From: DATHKG01 sp035489435
GTDB taxonomy: Bacteria; Bacteroidota; Bacteroidia; Chitinophagales; Chitinophagaceae
NCBI GenBank assembly: GCA_035489435.1
Contig: DATHKG010000024.1
Length of the DNA stretch: 64,000 nt
Reading direction: 5' to 3' (one strand)
A program made the translations under genes and the position numbers. A model generated the notes under the pieces. That model did not search any database and was not told the DNA's origin. It worked only from the letters and a program-made list of their open reading frames with translations. The stretch's first letter is position 1; the number at the start of each line of letters is the position of its first letter. Positions 17,711-26,084 of this stretch are shown piece after piece.

Positions 17711-18535
17711 ATGAAAAACATTTTAGTGATAATGAAAAGAATGGTGTCACTTTTATTTCTGTTTATGACCTGTAGTCTCATCACCTGCAATTTATTTTCA
17801 CAGGAGCCTGCTTACACAAATGATATTGGAATGAAATTCGTGTTGATCAAACCTGGAAAAATGATTGTTGGTAAATTTCAACCAACTGTTGGCAAAAAAG
17901 ATTTTAAAGGCAACCCTCTTCCTGAACAACTGAACAGGACATCAGAAGAAATGGCCGGCAAAGATGCGATGCCTGGTTTTACTGTAATGATTGATAATGG
18001 TTATTATATCGGCAGCTATGAAATAACCCAGGGACAATGGCAAAAAGTTATGGGCAACAATCCCTCCGTTTTTCAAAATGACAGCACAGCAAAACATCCT
18101 GTAGATAATGTTACCTGGAACGATACACAGGCCTTCATAAAAAAACTGAATGCACTGGATAAAAAGCATAAATATCGATTGCCAACAGAATTTGAATGGG
18201 AATATGCGGCCAGGGCAGGAGCATTGGATGATATATCATGGAAAGAAATACAGGTCAGCGCAGTGCTGGGTGGAACAATGACCGCCATAATCGGAACAAA
18301 AAAACCCAATGCCTGGGGATTATATGATATGCTTGGTAATGTATGGGAATGGGTGCAGGACTTTTACAATGAAAAAATATTTGCAGATCGTGTATCTCCG
18401 AAATCAGGTAAAGAACATGTGCTAAAAGGATCTTCATTTACAGGCGATGTAAAAAATGCCACTTATATGACTCATGCTGCAGGGCCGGGCAATGGATTTG
18501 ATATTGGTTTTCGACTGGTAATGGAAGCGAACTAA
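17711..18535 (+). CDS. SUMF1/formylglycine-generating-enzyme-like protein
   Basis: A 274-residue protein of the FGE-sulfatase (SUMF1) fold. Start taken at ATG 17711; an earlier TTG and a later ATG (MKRMVSLLF) are alternatives. Signal peptide ends near NLFSQ. Family landmarks are YYIGSYEITQGQWQKVMG, HPVDNVTWNDTQAFIKKLN, YRLPTEFEWEYAARAG, WGLYDMLGNVWEWVQD and the closing GFRLV. The active-site cysteine pair of true formylglycine-generating enzymes is not present, so it is more likely a structural or carbohydrate-binding member, as seen often in Bacteroidota. It follows the haem-binding lipoprotein by 130 bases and precedes a DUF1080 gene by 26. Confidence 0.87.
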   Translation: MKNILVIMKRMVSLLFLFMTCSLITCNLFSQEPAYTNDIGMKFVLIKPGKMIVGKFQPTVGKKDFKGNPLPEQLNRTSEEMAGKDAMPGFTVMIDNGYYIGSYEITQGQWQKVMGNNPSVFQNDSTAKHPVDNVTWNDTQAFIKKLNALDKKHKYRLPTEFEWEYAARAGALDDISWKEIQVSAVLGGTMTAIIGTKKPNAWGLYDMLGNVWEWVQDFYNEKIFADRVSPKSGKEHVLKGSSFTGDVKNATYMTHAAGPGNGFDIGFRLVMEAN

Positions 18536-18561
18536 ACTACCTTCATCATTTGATATTAAAA

Positions 18562-19290
18562 ATGACAAAACAAAATGCTCTAATACCAATACTAAAAATC
18601 TTTGCTGTCGCATTTTGCGCTCTTGCTGCGCGAACGTCCCAGGCACAGATACCGGTGGGTTTTAAATCTATTTTCAATGGCAGAGATTTAAAAGGATGGC
18701 ATATAAGTAGAACAACACACCAGGGCACCACTCCTGATTTTCGGGTGGAAAATGGAATAATGGTAGTAAGGCAAAAGCCATATGGACAGGGAGGCGTTTT
18801 ATTAACGGACAAAAAGTATAAAAATTTCGAAGTTTATCTTGAAGCCAGGATTGATTCCTTAACAAATGGAGGAATATTTATTCGTTCATCAGAAAGTGGC
18901 ATTGCTTACCAGGTTGAACTGGATGAAACAGCTAATACCACGGGCAATTTATTGGGCGAAAGATTACAGATCAGCAAGGCAGCAACATGTAAGGGCCGTG
19001 CTGAAATATGGAAAAAGAATAACTGGAATTCGTATAGGATAAGAATGGTGGGAGAGGTACCTCATATAACACTTTGGATAAATGGAGTACAGATGTGGGA
19101 TGTCAAGCAACCGAAAAATGATTTTATCGCAGGTGCAACACAGGGTATGATCGGACTACAATCACATTGGACTACTTTGTTTTCGCCGGCTGCCGGCGAA
19201 TGGAATGGCCTCACCCTATGGGCTCCGGGTGCAACACACCGGTATCGAAATATTGCCATAAAAGAACTGGATAGCAATCTTAGAGATTGA
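18562..19290 (+). CDS. DUF1080 protein (3-keto-disaccharide hydrolase-like), secreted
   Basis: A 242-residue protein with signal peptide (to about ARTSQAQ) and one DUF1080 jelly-roll domain: GFKSIFNGRDLKGWH, FRVENGIMVV, KNFEVYLEARID, GGIFIRSSE, then IRMVGEVPHITLWINGVQMWD and the final YRNIAIKEL. DUF1080 members include 3-keto-glycoside hydrolases and are frequent partners of PVC-type dehydrogenases and TIM-barrel isomerases. The context with the haem-binding lipoprotein suggests a shared path in which a glycoside is oxidised and then cleaved, but this is inference. Its last codons are inside a 21-base tandem duplication that continues past the stop. Confidence 0.87.
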   Translation: MTKQNALIPILKIFAVAFCALAARTSQAQIPVGFKSIFNGRDLKGWHISRTTHQGTTPDFRVENGIMVVRQKPYGQGGVLLTDKKYKNFEVYLEARIDSLTNGGIFIRSSESGIAYQVELDETANTTGNLLGERLQISKAATCKGRAEIWKKNNWNSYRIRMVGEVPHITLWINGVQMWDVKQPKNDFIAGATQGMIGLQSHWTTLFSPAAGEWNGLTLWAPGATHRYRNIAIKELDSNLRD

Positions 19291-19320
19291 TCCGTTCCTC
19301 TTAGAGATTGATCTGCTCCT
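19279..19320. repeat. 21-base tandem duplication at a stop codon
   Basis: CTTAGAGATTGATC plus seven bases occurs twice in a row, with two mismatches. The first copy contains the DUF1080 stop codon and the second touches the stop of the convergent gene. Confidence 0.85.
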
Positions 19321-19625
19321 TACCGTTTTATTCTCAGTTTTTCCATTATCTGGTCTGTTGCTGATTCGCTATAAATTCCGAAAGCCGCAACAAGCACACC
19401 TTTCAAACCATATTTAGGAGCGGAAATAGCATAAACAATAGATTCATCTGCGGGATCTGATTCACCTTCAAAGCGATAAAAATCATCGACGACAAACTCT
19501 TCAGGAGTTACCCGGTATTGTCCATCGCGACATTCTAAACATTCCTCCATGAGATTGAAATCTTCCGTATAGCCTTGCTTTTTTAACTCAGTGAGCGCCT
19601 GGGAAACAGTATCAAATGCTTGCAT
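19320..19625 (-). CDS. small conserved Bacteroidota protein (often labelled phosphoribosylpyrophosphate synthetase)
   Basis: A 101-residue cytoplasmic protein starting at MQAFDTVSQAL. A longer in-frame start at 19703 would add 26 poorly matching residues. Landmarks are LKKQGYTEDFNL, the CLEC cysteine pair, YRVTPEEFVVDDFYRFEGESDPADESIVYAIS and YGLKGVLVAAFG. Databases often call such small proteins phosphoribosylpyrophosphate synthetase, but none of that enzyme's PRPP loop or catalytic motifs is present, so the label is almost surely wrong. Function unknown. It converges with the DUF1080 gene. Confidence 0.8.
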   Translation of the reverse strand: MQAFDTVSQALTELKKQGYTEDFNLMEECLECRDGQYRVTPEEFVVDDFYRFEGESDPADESIVYAISAPKYGLKGVLVAAFGIYSESATDQIMEKLRIKR

Positions 19626-19668
19626 AAAATTTCTTTTTATTGTATGGGTGCGGTACAAAAGTAACACT

Positions 19669-21343
19669 TCACTCGCTACAACAAATTTCAGGCACCGGCA
19701 CAAGCGTACTGGTTCTTAAGATGCGTTGGCTACCTAGCTCTGCTGTCAACGGCCGGACCGATTCTTCCCCTTCAGCCTGGTTGATAAACCCCTCTTCCAT
19801 ACGCAACTGACGTTGGGTTTCCAGTTTTTGTTGTCTTTCTGTGGCTCCCCTGTCTACCTCTCCAACCGCATTTCTAAAATACTGAATACTCATCCCTTGT
19901 TTTAAATTCAATAAACCAAGTCCAGGAATTACGCGGCTAAAGGTTGGGTTTTCGTTGCCTGTCAATGGGCTCCTGCTCCAGAATTTTTCATAGGTCGGCA
20001 ACATTTCAACAGCCAATACACTCAGATTACTGTCATTCGGTAAGCCGAGGTCAAGCAGCATTTTTTCCACGTCTTTATTCTTCCAGCCGGTGATGCCATA
20101 TTGTATGCCATCAGTATTTGAATTGAACTTACGCGCACCTGTACACTACTTTTTTCCTCGAGGGCTGCGTCTTTCAAGCCTGCCCAACTTATATCTAATC
20201 CCTGTAACAAACCGATGGCCATTGCACCGGTTCCATCAGCCTGTACCGGTGCGGCTATATCAATAGCAGCTGCTGATATAGCCCAGGCTGCGTCTGCGAT
20301 CCGGGCTTTGCCACTGATTGCACAGACAGGGCTCTTGCATTGCCTTATTTCAAATTCTGTTGCATCAGTTTTATAAGAGATTGTTACGCGGTTAAGTTCA
20401 GGGTTCCATTGCGGCGGCTTTGATGCATCATAAGTGAAAGCAATAGGTTGGCCATATAAATTCCATGCTGCAGCAGCTGCTTCAATGGTACGCCCTGTAT
20501 GGCTGATTGAGAACTTCAGGGTTTTAGGCAGTTCTATAACTGCTTCTGTTATATCTATGCCATTGTTATCCGGTGAGGTTTCAGTTATAACTTTCTGTTC
20601 GAGATTTAACAGAACAGACGCCGTCATTCCTACGAGTACGATTAATTTATTATCGGTAGTAACATTTAATACACCACTGAGATTTATTTCACCTTCGGCA
20701 ATGGTTAATCCGCAATAAAGATTATCCGGTGATGAATCAGTAAATAAGTCAGCACTGATCCACACGCTGCCTTTTGGAATTTTGTATTCGCGTGGGCCAG
20801 TAATTACCGGAATGCTTCGCACTTGCAAAGGAAGTAACATAAATGGCCTTAGTCCTCCCTGCATCCATACCTGTACTACAGGGATGATGCGGAAAATATC
20901 AAACCAGACACGGCGCCCTCGTTGTTTAAGAAAGGCCCAAGGGTTTCGATTATTTCTCCACCTCTACCCCAATCGGGCACACTGCCTTTTTGTTGACTGC
21001 TGATAAAAGGCAATTCCCGTCGAAAAACCCGGATGGTCGTATCAATTGCCTGTGGTGTTTCTTTGACCCTCTGCAGTACACTGCTCAATTGCTGCAGCTC
21101 TGTAGCAGGCAACTGCTGCGTTGAAATACTAAATGATTCTCCAAAATTGATTGCTCCAATCCGGGTTTCTCCGACCTGGAATTCTCCAACCTGGGAACTG
21201 CTTACTGGCAAAGATGGATCGTTGATAATAGCAGTAGCTAAGATTTGCTGCAGTCGGAGAATTTCGTCACTGTTTGAATTATTGGTCAGCGTAATATCGC
21301 CGCAAAGTTTTGCCAGCTTCGCCAGCAATGGGTTTTCGTCCAT
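19669..21343 (-). pseudogene. broken gene with two frameshifts, unknown family
   Basis: Three consecutive minus-strand segments in three frames (21343 down to about 20920, then to about 20125, then to 19669) join into one protein of about 557 residues. Each junction behaves as one missing base: near 20920-20935 in a GGGCGCC context, where the restored frame reads RVWFDIFRIIPVVQVWMQGG, and near 20125-20140 in a CAGGTGCGCG context, restoring KFNSNTDGIQYGITGWKNKD. The protein is Ala/Ile/Thr-rich, without signal peptide, and its N-terminus contains a short QVGEFQVGETRIGAINFGE repeat. No family recognised. Both changes are single-base deletions by G/C runs, so a sequencing error is as likely as true decay. 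Confidence 0.7.
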
Positions 21344-22438
21344 GGAAAAAGATTAAATCGTGAGTCAATCTTTTCATCAGGCAGATGTCTGGGGGGAATG
21401 AGCTTGCAAAGGGGACGAACAGAAATGAATTTGTATTCCAGCGAGTATTTTTCTAAAAAAGAAAATGAAAGTACAGTATTTTTTATATCATCCCCTGTGA
21501 ATAAATCTTTAATTTCTAAATATTATCCTGAATATTGCTTTAATGAAGTGTTCAAAATATTCAATTAATGTTGGGTCCTAAATCCCAATGAACAATTATT
21601 ATATGCTATTTCAAAGTTTGAACACTTTCAAGGTTTCCCCATTCAATCTTTTTGATTTTCCCTAAAATAATTACTATTGTATCTCGATGATTCGTATCGG
21701 TAAATACAAGTAATTAATACCCGGCATTCAATTTTGAAAGGGATCATACTTATAATGTGAATATTATCAAGAGACGGCTTACGCCCGAAATATTGCCATA
21801 TTTCAGTCCCATTATTTTTCAGAGATCAACTTTGATATTTCAGGAAGAGCTAATGCCATTGCTTTAATCGGTTAGTGCATTAAAAAAATTATTTTTATCC
21901 TTAAGCGATAATAGTAATTTCTTTCTCTATATTCTTTCTCTTGCATCGGGGGCCGGCCCACAATATGGCAGACATAACGGCAAAGCATAAACGTATTAAC
22001 CATATACGTATTCATGGTTCTCTACAATCTAGTACAGATAAGCGTTTGTGCGATTTTCGAACTTCTTTTGTCCACATTTTTATTAATCTTTAATTTATCT
22101 CCATACGAAGTCGTTAATTCTCACGAGCTCAAAAGGATCAGATTAAAAATGGATTAGAATTAAACATTCTTCGAATCGTCAACATCTTTTTCTATCAAAA
22201 CCTTACATTTTTTTCTTAATTTTAACTTCTTCAGGATTGAAGTGATATTCCTGATTGAAATCCGAATCCAATGCCTCTTCAACTCTTTTTTACTACCAAC
22301 GTTTCTTATTCATTACCGGCGTTTCTTATCTTTTAGGGTCACCCCATCACCTGTATTAAAAGTCAAATAACCTCAAGCAGGTTTATTGATACTTTATGTA
22401 TTCACACTAACCTTTACCTATGTTAAATCATTATTTAA
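21344..22438. other. long AT-rich non-coding stretch
   Basis: About 1.1 kb without any convincing reading frame on either strand. It is AT-rich, and near 22290-22330 has a pair of CGTTTCTTAT strings (ACCAACGTTTCTTATT and ACCGGCGTTTCTTATC). A GC-rich GGGGGCCGGCCC palindromic string stands out at about 21949-21960. No tRNA or known RNA recognised. Confidence 0.5.
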
Positions 22439-23086
22439 ATGCTCGTTATTGGAATTGTTGAAAACGAGGTTAAGTACCGATCAGGACTTGAGCAGTTTTT
22501 TACATTATCACCCGACTATGTAGTGGGGGGCGTATGGAGCGATGCCAAAAGTGCGATCAATGGAGTGCTTCAGGTATTACCCGATGTTATTTTTGTAGAG
22601 CTGCAATTGCCAGGGATGGGCGGGATTGAATGTATTCGCAGGCTTAAACAAAAATGTCCGGGCGTGAAACTGCTGGTGTTAACCTGGCATGAAAATGACG
22701 AAATGGTGCTCGAGGCTTTCAGGGCAGGTGCTTCCGGGTACCTCTTAAAAAGCGACGGTCCTGAATTGATCATTAAGGCGCTCCGTGAGTTACAGCAGGG
22801 AGGTGCTCCAATGAGTATGAGCATTGCCAGCAAACTGATAGAGTCTTTTCAAAAAAAAACCGAGCTCAGCAAGCACCCCGCACTAACAGTGCGGGAGAAA
22901 GAAGTACTGCAACTGCTGGCACTGGGAAAAATGTATAAGGAGATTGCCATTAGGCTTCTTATCACTACGGAAACAGCGAAAAAACACGTCAAAAATATCT
23001 ATCACAAATTGAATGCACAAAACAGAACAGAGGCCATTAATATATGGAACAACCTGAATGAGGCATCCACCTTTTCCGAAAAGTAA
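22439..23086 (+). CDS. NarL/LuxR-type response regulator with Glu at the phospho-site
   Basis: A 215-residue regulator: receiver domain 1-120 and LuxR-type helix-turn-helix about 145-205 (LTVREKEVLQLLALGKMYKEIAIRLLITTETAKKHVKNIYHKL). The receiver is unusual. The acidic pocket reads VENE instead of DD/DE, and the phospho-acceptor position in PDVIFVELQLPGMGG is Glu54, not Asp. The switch Thr (VLTWHE) and Lys (YLLKSDG) are kept. A Glu there often mimics phosphorylation, so the protein may be constitutively active or regulated in another way. No kinase gene is adjacent. It stands alone between the long non-coding stretch and the rearranged Ycf48-like gene. Confidence 0.9.
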   Translation: MLVIGIVENEVKYRSGLEQFFTLSPDYVVGGVWSDAKSAINGVLQVLPDVIFVELQLPGMGGIECIRRLKQKCPGVKLLVLTWHENDEMVLEAFRAGASGYLLKSDGPELIIKALRELQQGGAPMSMSIASKLIESFQKKTELSKHPALTVREKEVLQLLALGKMYKEIAIRLLITTETAKKHVKNIYHKLNAQNRTEAINIWNNLNEASTFSEK

Positions 23087-23425
23087 CGATCGCCGTGGCC
23101 TGCGCACTATTATACATGTTGCAGACAAAAGAAACTGCTGCAGATAATACATAATTGTGGGATAATTCAGGAGACTTCGGAATACCGAGAAAGGGGTATA
23201 ATATATCAGATGAGGATCAGGATTTAATAAACACCGGTTCTTTCAAACACTAAACCTATTCCGGCAGCGTCTTTCCCCGGAAAAATTTAAAAATGCCTGT
23301 TAAAAGTTTGGAGTTTAACCGAATTTTCTCAATGGAAGGCTGGTAGCCACCCTCCTAATATGTGCCGATAAAAACTCATTTTTTTATTTTAAATATAGTC
23401 ATCGTGGAGGTCTAAGTGCATACTC
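23087..23425. other. spacer before rearranged Ycf48-like gene
   Basis: A 339-base gap without coding content. The right end has an inverted repeat GTGGAGG (23404-23410) and CCTCCAC (23437-23443) that straddles the stop of the inverted fragment. Confidence 0.45.
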
Positions 23426-23620
23426 CTACACTATAGCCTCCACAGGCCTGGTTTTGCGGATGACACCTGCTGCTCCTACGGCCCAGCCGATAAGGGCATC
23501 GGTAAAATAAACGTCGATAAAGTCCTGCGTTGTTCCTCCGGTGGACTGATTGGTCCAGGTGCTTCCTCCGTTAGTGGTTTTTTGAATAATACCGGAGGCT
23601 CCCACCGCGTATCCGATAGT
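23426..23620 (-). pseudogene. inverted Ycf48-like repeat fragment
   Basis: Read on the minus strand this encodes about 65 residues of Ycf48/BNR-type propeller repeat: IGYAVGASGIIQKTTNGGSTW, then DVYFTDALIGWAVGAAGVIRKT, then a short non-homologous tail to a TAG. The plus-strand gene beginning at the same point carries the same repeat type in the opposite direction, so the two are fragments of one gene split by an inversion at about 23612-23625. No start codon is present. Confidence 0.75.
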
Positions 23621-24445
23621 GCCGATGGCGGCACAAACTGGACCACACCAATCAGCGGAACAACAGTTAACTTAAGCAGCGTTTATTTTAAGGATGTCAA
23701 TACCGGCTGGGCAAGCGGCGCGAATGGCACCGTGTTTAAAACCACCAATGGTGGCACCACCTGGGTGGTAGAACCGACTGGTACCACGCAAGCCATCAAT
23801 GATATCGGTTACGGTTGGGCCGTAGGAGCCGGCGGCATCGTTTTAATGAATCAAGCTCTCCTGACCCTGCCCCTGCAACTGCTGTCGATCTCGCTCAATT
23901 CGGGTGCAGACTGCAAATCCGGACTCCTGCAATGGACCACCGCACAGGAGCAAGGTGTATCGCATTTCGAAATAGAAACGTCTGCCGATGGCCTCAACTT
24001 TAAACCGGTTGGCCAGGTGAACGCAACCAACAGCGCCATCGCACAACACTACAGCTACCTGCTGAACTACTCTCTGCTGCCGTTGCACGTGCGGCTGAAA
24101 ATGGTTGACCAGGATGCAAGGTTTACCTACTCGAAAATCCTTACTGTTAAGGATGTCTGTGGCGGAGCGATGGCTTTCAGCTGGTCCGTCTCCCCCAACC
24201 CGATGCCTGCAAACGGTTCTTTACAGCTGAGCTTAACCCAATACAAGGGTACCGGGCCGATGCTGGTAGAACTGTTCGATATGCAGGGCCGGCCTCAGAC
24301 AAAAGTTACTTTAACACCTGTAACCGGAAGCAGCAATTATACTACTGAGATAGCCATGCCTAAAGCATTGTCTTCCGGCGTCTATACCATCAGGATCAGT
24401 AATGGCAACTTCAGCGAAAGCAGGAGGATCGTGCAGACAAAGTAA
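23612..24445 (+). pseudogene. Ycf48-like repeat protein with T9SS sorting domain, 5' end lost
   Basis: About 275 residues: one and a half Ycf48/BNR-like repeats (DGGTNWTTPISGTTVNLSSVYF, TGWASGANGTVFKTTNGGTTW, YGWAVGAGGIV), a beta-sandwich linker of the kind that precedes Por-secretion tails (LQWTTAQEQGVSHFEIETSADG), and a C-terminal T9SS type A sorting domain (SVSPNPMPANG, VELFDMQGR, LSSGVYTIRI, ending RRIVQTK). The protein would be secreted, but no signal peptide or ATG is left; the only in-frame start is a TTG inside antisense repeat sequence. GC content is clearly above that of its neighbours. Flipping 23444-23618 would extend the repeat array upstream in phase. Confidence 0.75.
23619..23634. 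repeat. hairpin at the inversion junction
   Basis: GTGCCG-ATGG-CGGCAC, a perfect six-base stem with a four-base loop, lies exactly where the reading direction of the Ycf48-like repeats changes. A 12-base part of it (GCCGATGGCGGC) matches, inverted and 9 of 12, GCCTCCACAGGC at 23436-23447 on the other side of the flipped segment. Confidence 0.7.
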
Positions 24446-24470
24446 ACCGATATGCATGGAGAAGCCGGAG

Positions 24471-24584
24471 CCCATGAAAAAGCCCACCTACGCTAAAGCT
24501 TCAGCGGGCGAAGCCGGACATCGTTCGCCGAAGCCCATGAAAAAACCTGCCTAGGCTAAAGCTTCGGCGGGCGAAGGCGGACAG
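24471..24584. repeat. two-copy 50-base palindrome-rich repeat
   Basis: Two copies, starting at 24471 and 24534, share CCCATGAAAAA, GCTAAAGCTTC and GCGGGCGAAG blocks in the same order with about 85% identity. Each copy contains the palindrome AAGCTT in GCTAAAGCTTCGGC and can fold. It looks like a dispersed intergenic repeat family. Confidence 0.75.
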
Positions 24585-24763
24585 CACAGGCATTCCGGAA
24601 TCCTTCGAAACTATATAAAGCAGTAACTATATATAGCAGTAACGCCCCAGGTATGCCCGTTATCGAATTAGAGGCCTGCTGAGCAACGCTACTCAGTCTT
24701 TATGCAATTAGACTAGGAAAAACACAAAATATTGCTGGCGTTTTCCTGCATCACATAGCCGAA

Positions 24764-24865
24764 GCTAAAGATACTTTAGACCCCACCCATAAAGATCTTT
24801 CCAAAGGAATTGAATTTTTTGAATACCAGGAAGGAAAATGTATCCAGATGTTACATAAAGGTTGA
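24764..24865 (+). pseudogene. GyrI-like domain remnant
   Basis: A 33-residue open stretch reading AKDTLDPTHKDLSKGIEFF and then EYQEGKCIQMLHKG to a stop. The phrase EGxCxQxLHxG is the core motif of GyrI-like small-molecule-binding proteins, which normally continue with PYxxE. Neither the start nor the C-terminal half is present, so this is a relic. Confidence 0.5.
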
Positions 24866-25091
24866 ACTTTCTCCATTAGCATCATTCCGGTTTGTAGGGG
24901 CTTGAAAGTAATTTTCTTGCACTACTGAACTGGAAAGCTGTAATTGATGTTGTTTCTATAAATCCAGCACCACAAAAGAATTTTGTACCGAAATAAATTG
25001 AACCTCACAACAAAACAAAATTGAACTCCACAGCAAAGCCACCTCCCAAACTTATACCGAACTTTGCAGCAGAAATCAAAAGAATAAAATA

Positions 25092-26051
25092 ATGAACAAT
25101 CAAACAGTATTAGTAACCGGAGGAACCGGATTTGTTGGTATCCACACAATTCTACAATTGTTGCAACAAGGATACACAGTTAAAACCACGCTTCGTTCTT
25201 TATCCAAAAAGGACAGTATCGTTAATGCGCTAAAAGACGGCGGATTAACGGATTTACAAAACCTCTCTTTCTTTGAAGCTGATTTAACAGCAGACGCAGG
25301 CTGGAACGAAGCCGTAAAAGGTTGCAATTATGTACTGCACATAGCTTCACCCTTTCCTTTAGTAGAGCCTGAAGACGAGAACGAACTCATTATACCTGCC
25401 CGTGACGGTTCCCTGAGAGTTTTAAAAGCCGCCCAAAAAGCCGGGGTAAAACGAGTAGTACTAACCTCTTCGTTTGCGGCAATTGGCTACGGTATCAAGC
25501 CTAAAGGCCATATTTTCACAGAAGAAGACTGGACAGATGAAAACGGGCCTCTTCAACCATATATCAAATCGAAAACCGTTGCAGAAAAAGCGGCCTGGGA
25601 TTTCTTGAAAAATCATGGTGGGGATTTGGAATTGACTGTTGTTAACCCTGTGGGAATTTTTGGTCCGATTATAGGAGATATTGTCCCCGCCTCATTTGAT
25701 GGTGTAATAAAAGCACTCATCGGAGGCACTGTTACAGAAAGCCCTGCATTCACCTTTGGTGTAGTAGATGTACGTGATGTGGCGGACATCCATATCAAGG
25801 CAATGTTGCATCCCGAAGCTAATGGTCAACGCTTTTTAGCAACGTCGGAAGGCGTGATGAGCTTTTATGATATTGCCCAACTCATCAAAAAAGAACGTCC
25901 CGAAAAAGCTGGCAAGATTGCCGGATTGAAGCCTACCGCGAAGGAGTTTTACATTGAAATGTCCAACAAGAAAGCAAGAGAAATTTTAAGTTGGCATCCG
26001 AAAAGCAAGGAAGAAGCGGTATTGGCAAGCGTAGACAGTCGGGTAAAATGA
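25092..26051 (+). CDS. NAD(P)-dependent extended-SDR reductase (dihydroflavonol-reductase-like)
   Basis: A 319-residue cytoplasmic Rossmann-fold enzyme of the dihydroflavonol-4-reductase/aldehyde reductase type. It shows VLVTGGTGFVGIHTILQLL at residues 6-24, the Asp-containing EADLTADAGW, the HIASPF segment, the active-site Ser in VLTSSFAAIGYG, and the catalytic YIKSKTVAEK (YxxxK). The C-terminal FLATSEGVMSFYDIAQLIKK is substrate-binding. It probably reduces a carbonyl compound. The AraC-type gene 33 bases downstream on the same strand is its probable regulator or operon partner. Confidence 0.9.
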   Translation: MNNQTVLVTGGTGFVGIHTILQLLQQGYTVKTTLRSLSKKDSIVNALKDGGLTDLQNLSFFEADLTADAGWNEAVKGCNYVLHIASPFPLVEPEDENELIIPARDGSLRVLKAAQKAGVKRVVLTSSFAAIGYGIKPKGHIFTEEDWTDENGPLQPYIKSKTVAEKAAWDFLKNHGGDLELTVVNPVGIFGPIIGDIVPASFDGVIKALIGGTVTESPAFTFGVVDVRDVADIHIKAMLHPEANGQRFLATSEGVMSFYDIAQLIKKERPEKAGKIAGLKPTAKEFYIEMSNKKAREILSWHPKSKEEAVLASVDSRVK

Positions 26052-26084
26052 GTAAATTTTAAAGATAATTTTAGCATCAGAAAT

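Larger units (their letters stand above)
24446..25091. other. spacer with repeat pair and gene remnant
   Basis: A 646-base gap holding the 63-base-period repeat pair at 24471-24584, a GyrI-like remnant at 24764-24865 and, at about 24990-25070, diverged repeats of AATTGAACTCCACA. No intact gene. Confidence 0.6.

Noticed and set aside
17711..18535. Sulfatase-activating formylglycine-generating enzyme
   Set aside because: The catalytic cysteines are absent and there is no sulfatase gene next to it.
19320..19625. True phosphoribosylpyrophosphate synthetase
   Set aside because: The protein is 101 residues and has no PRPP-binding or catalytic loop.
24446..25091. Insertion sequence remnant
   Set aside because: The repeats there are direct copies without transposase sequence or terminal inverted repeats with target duplication.
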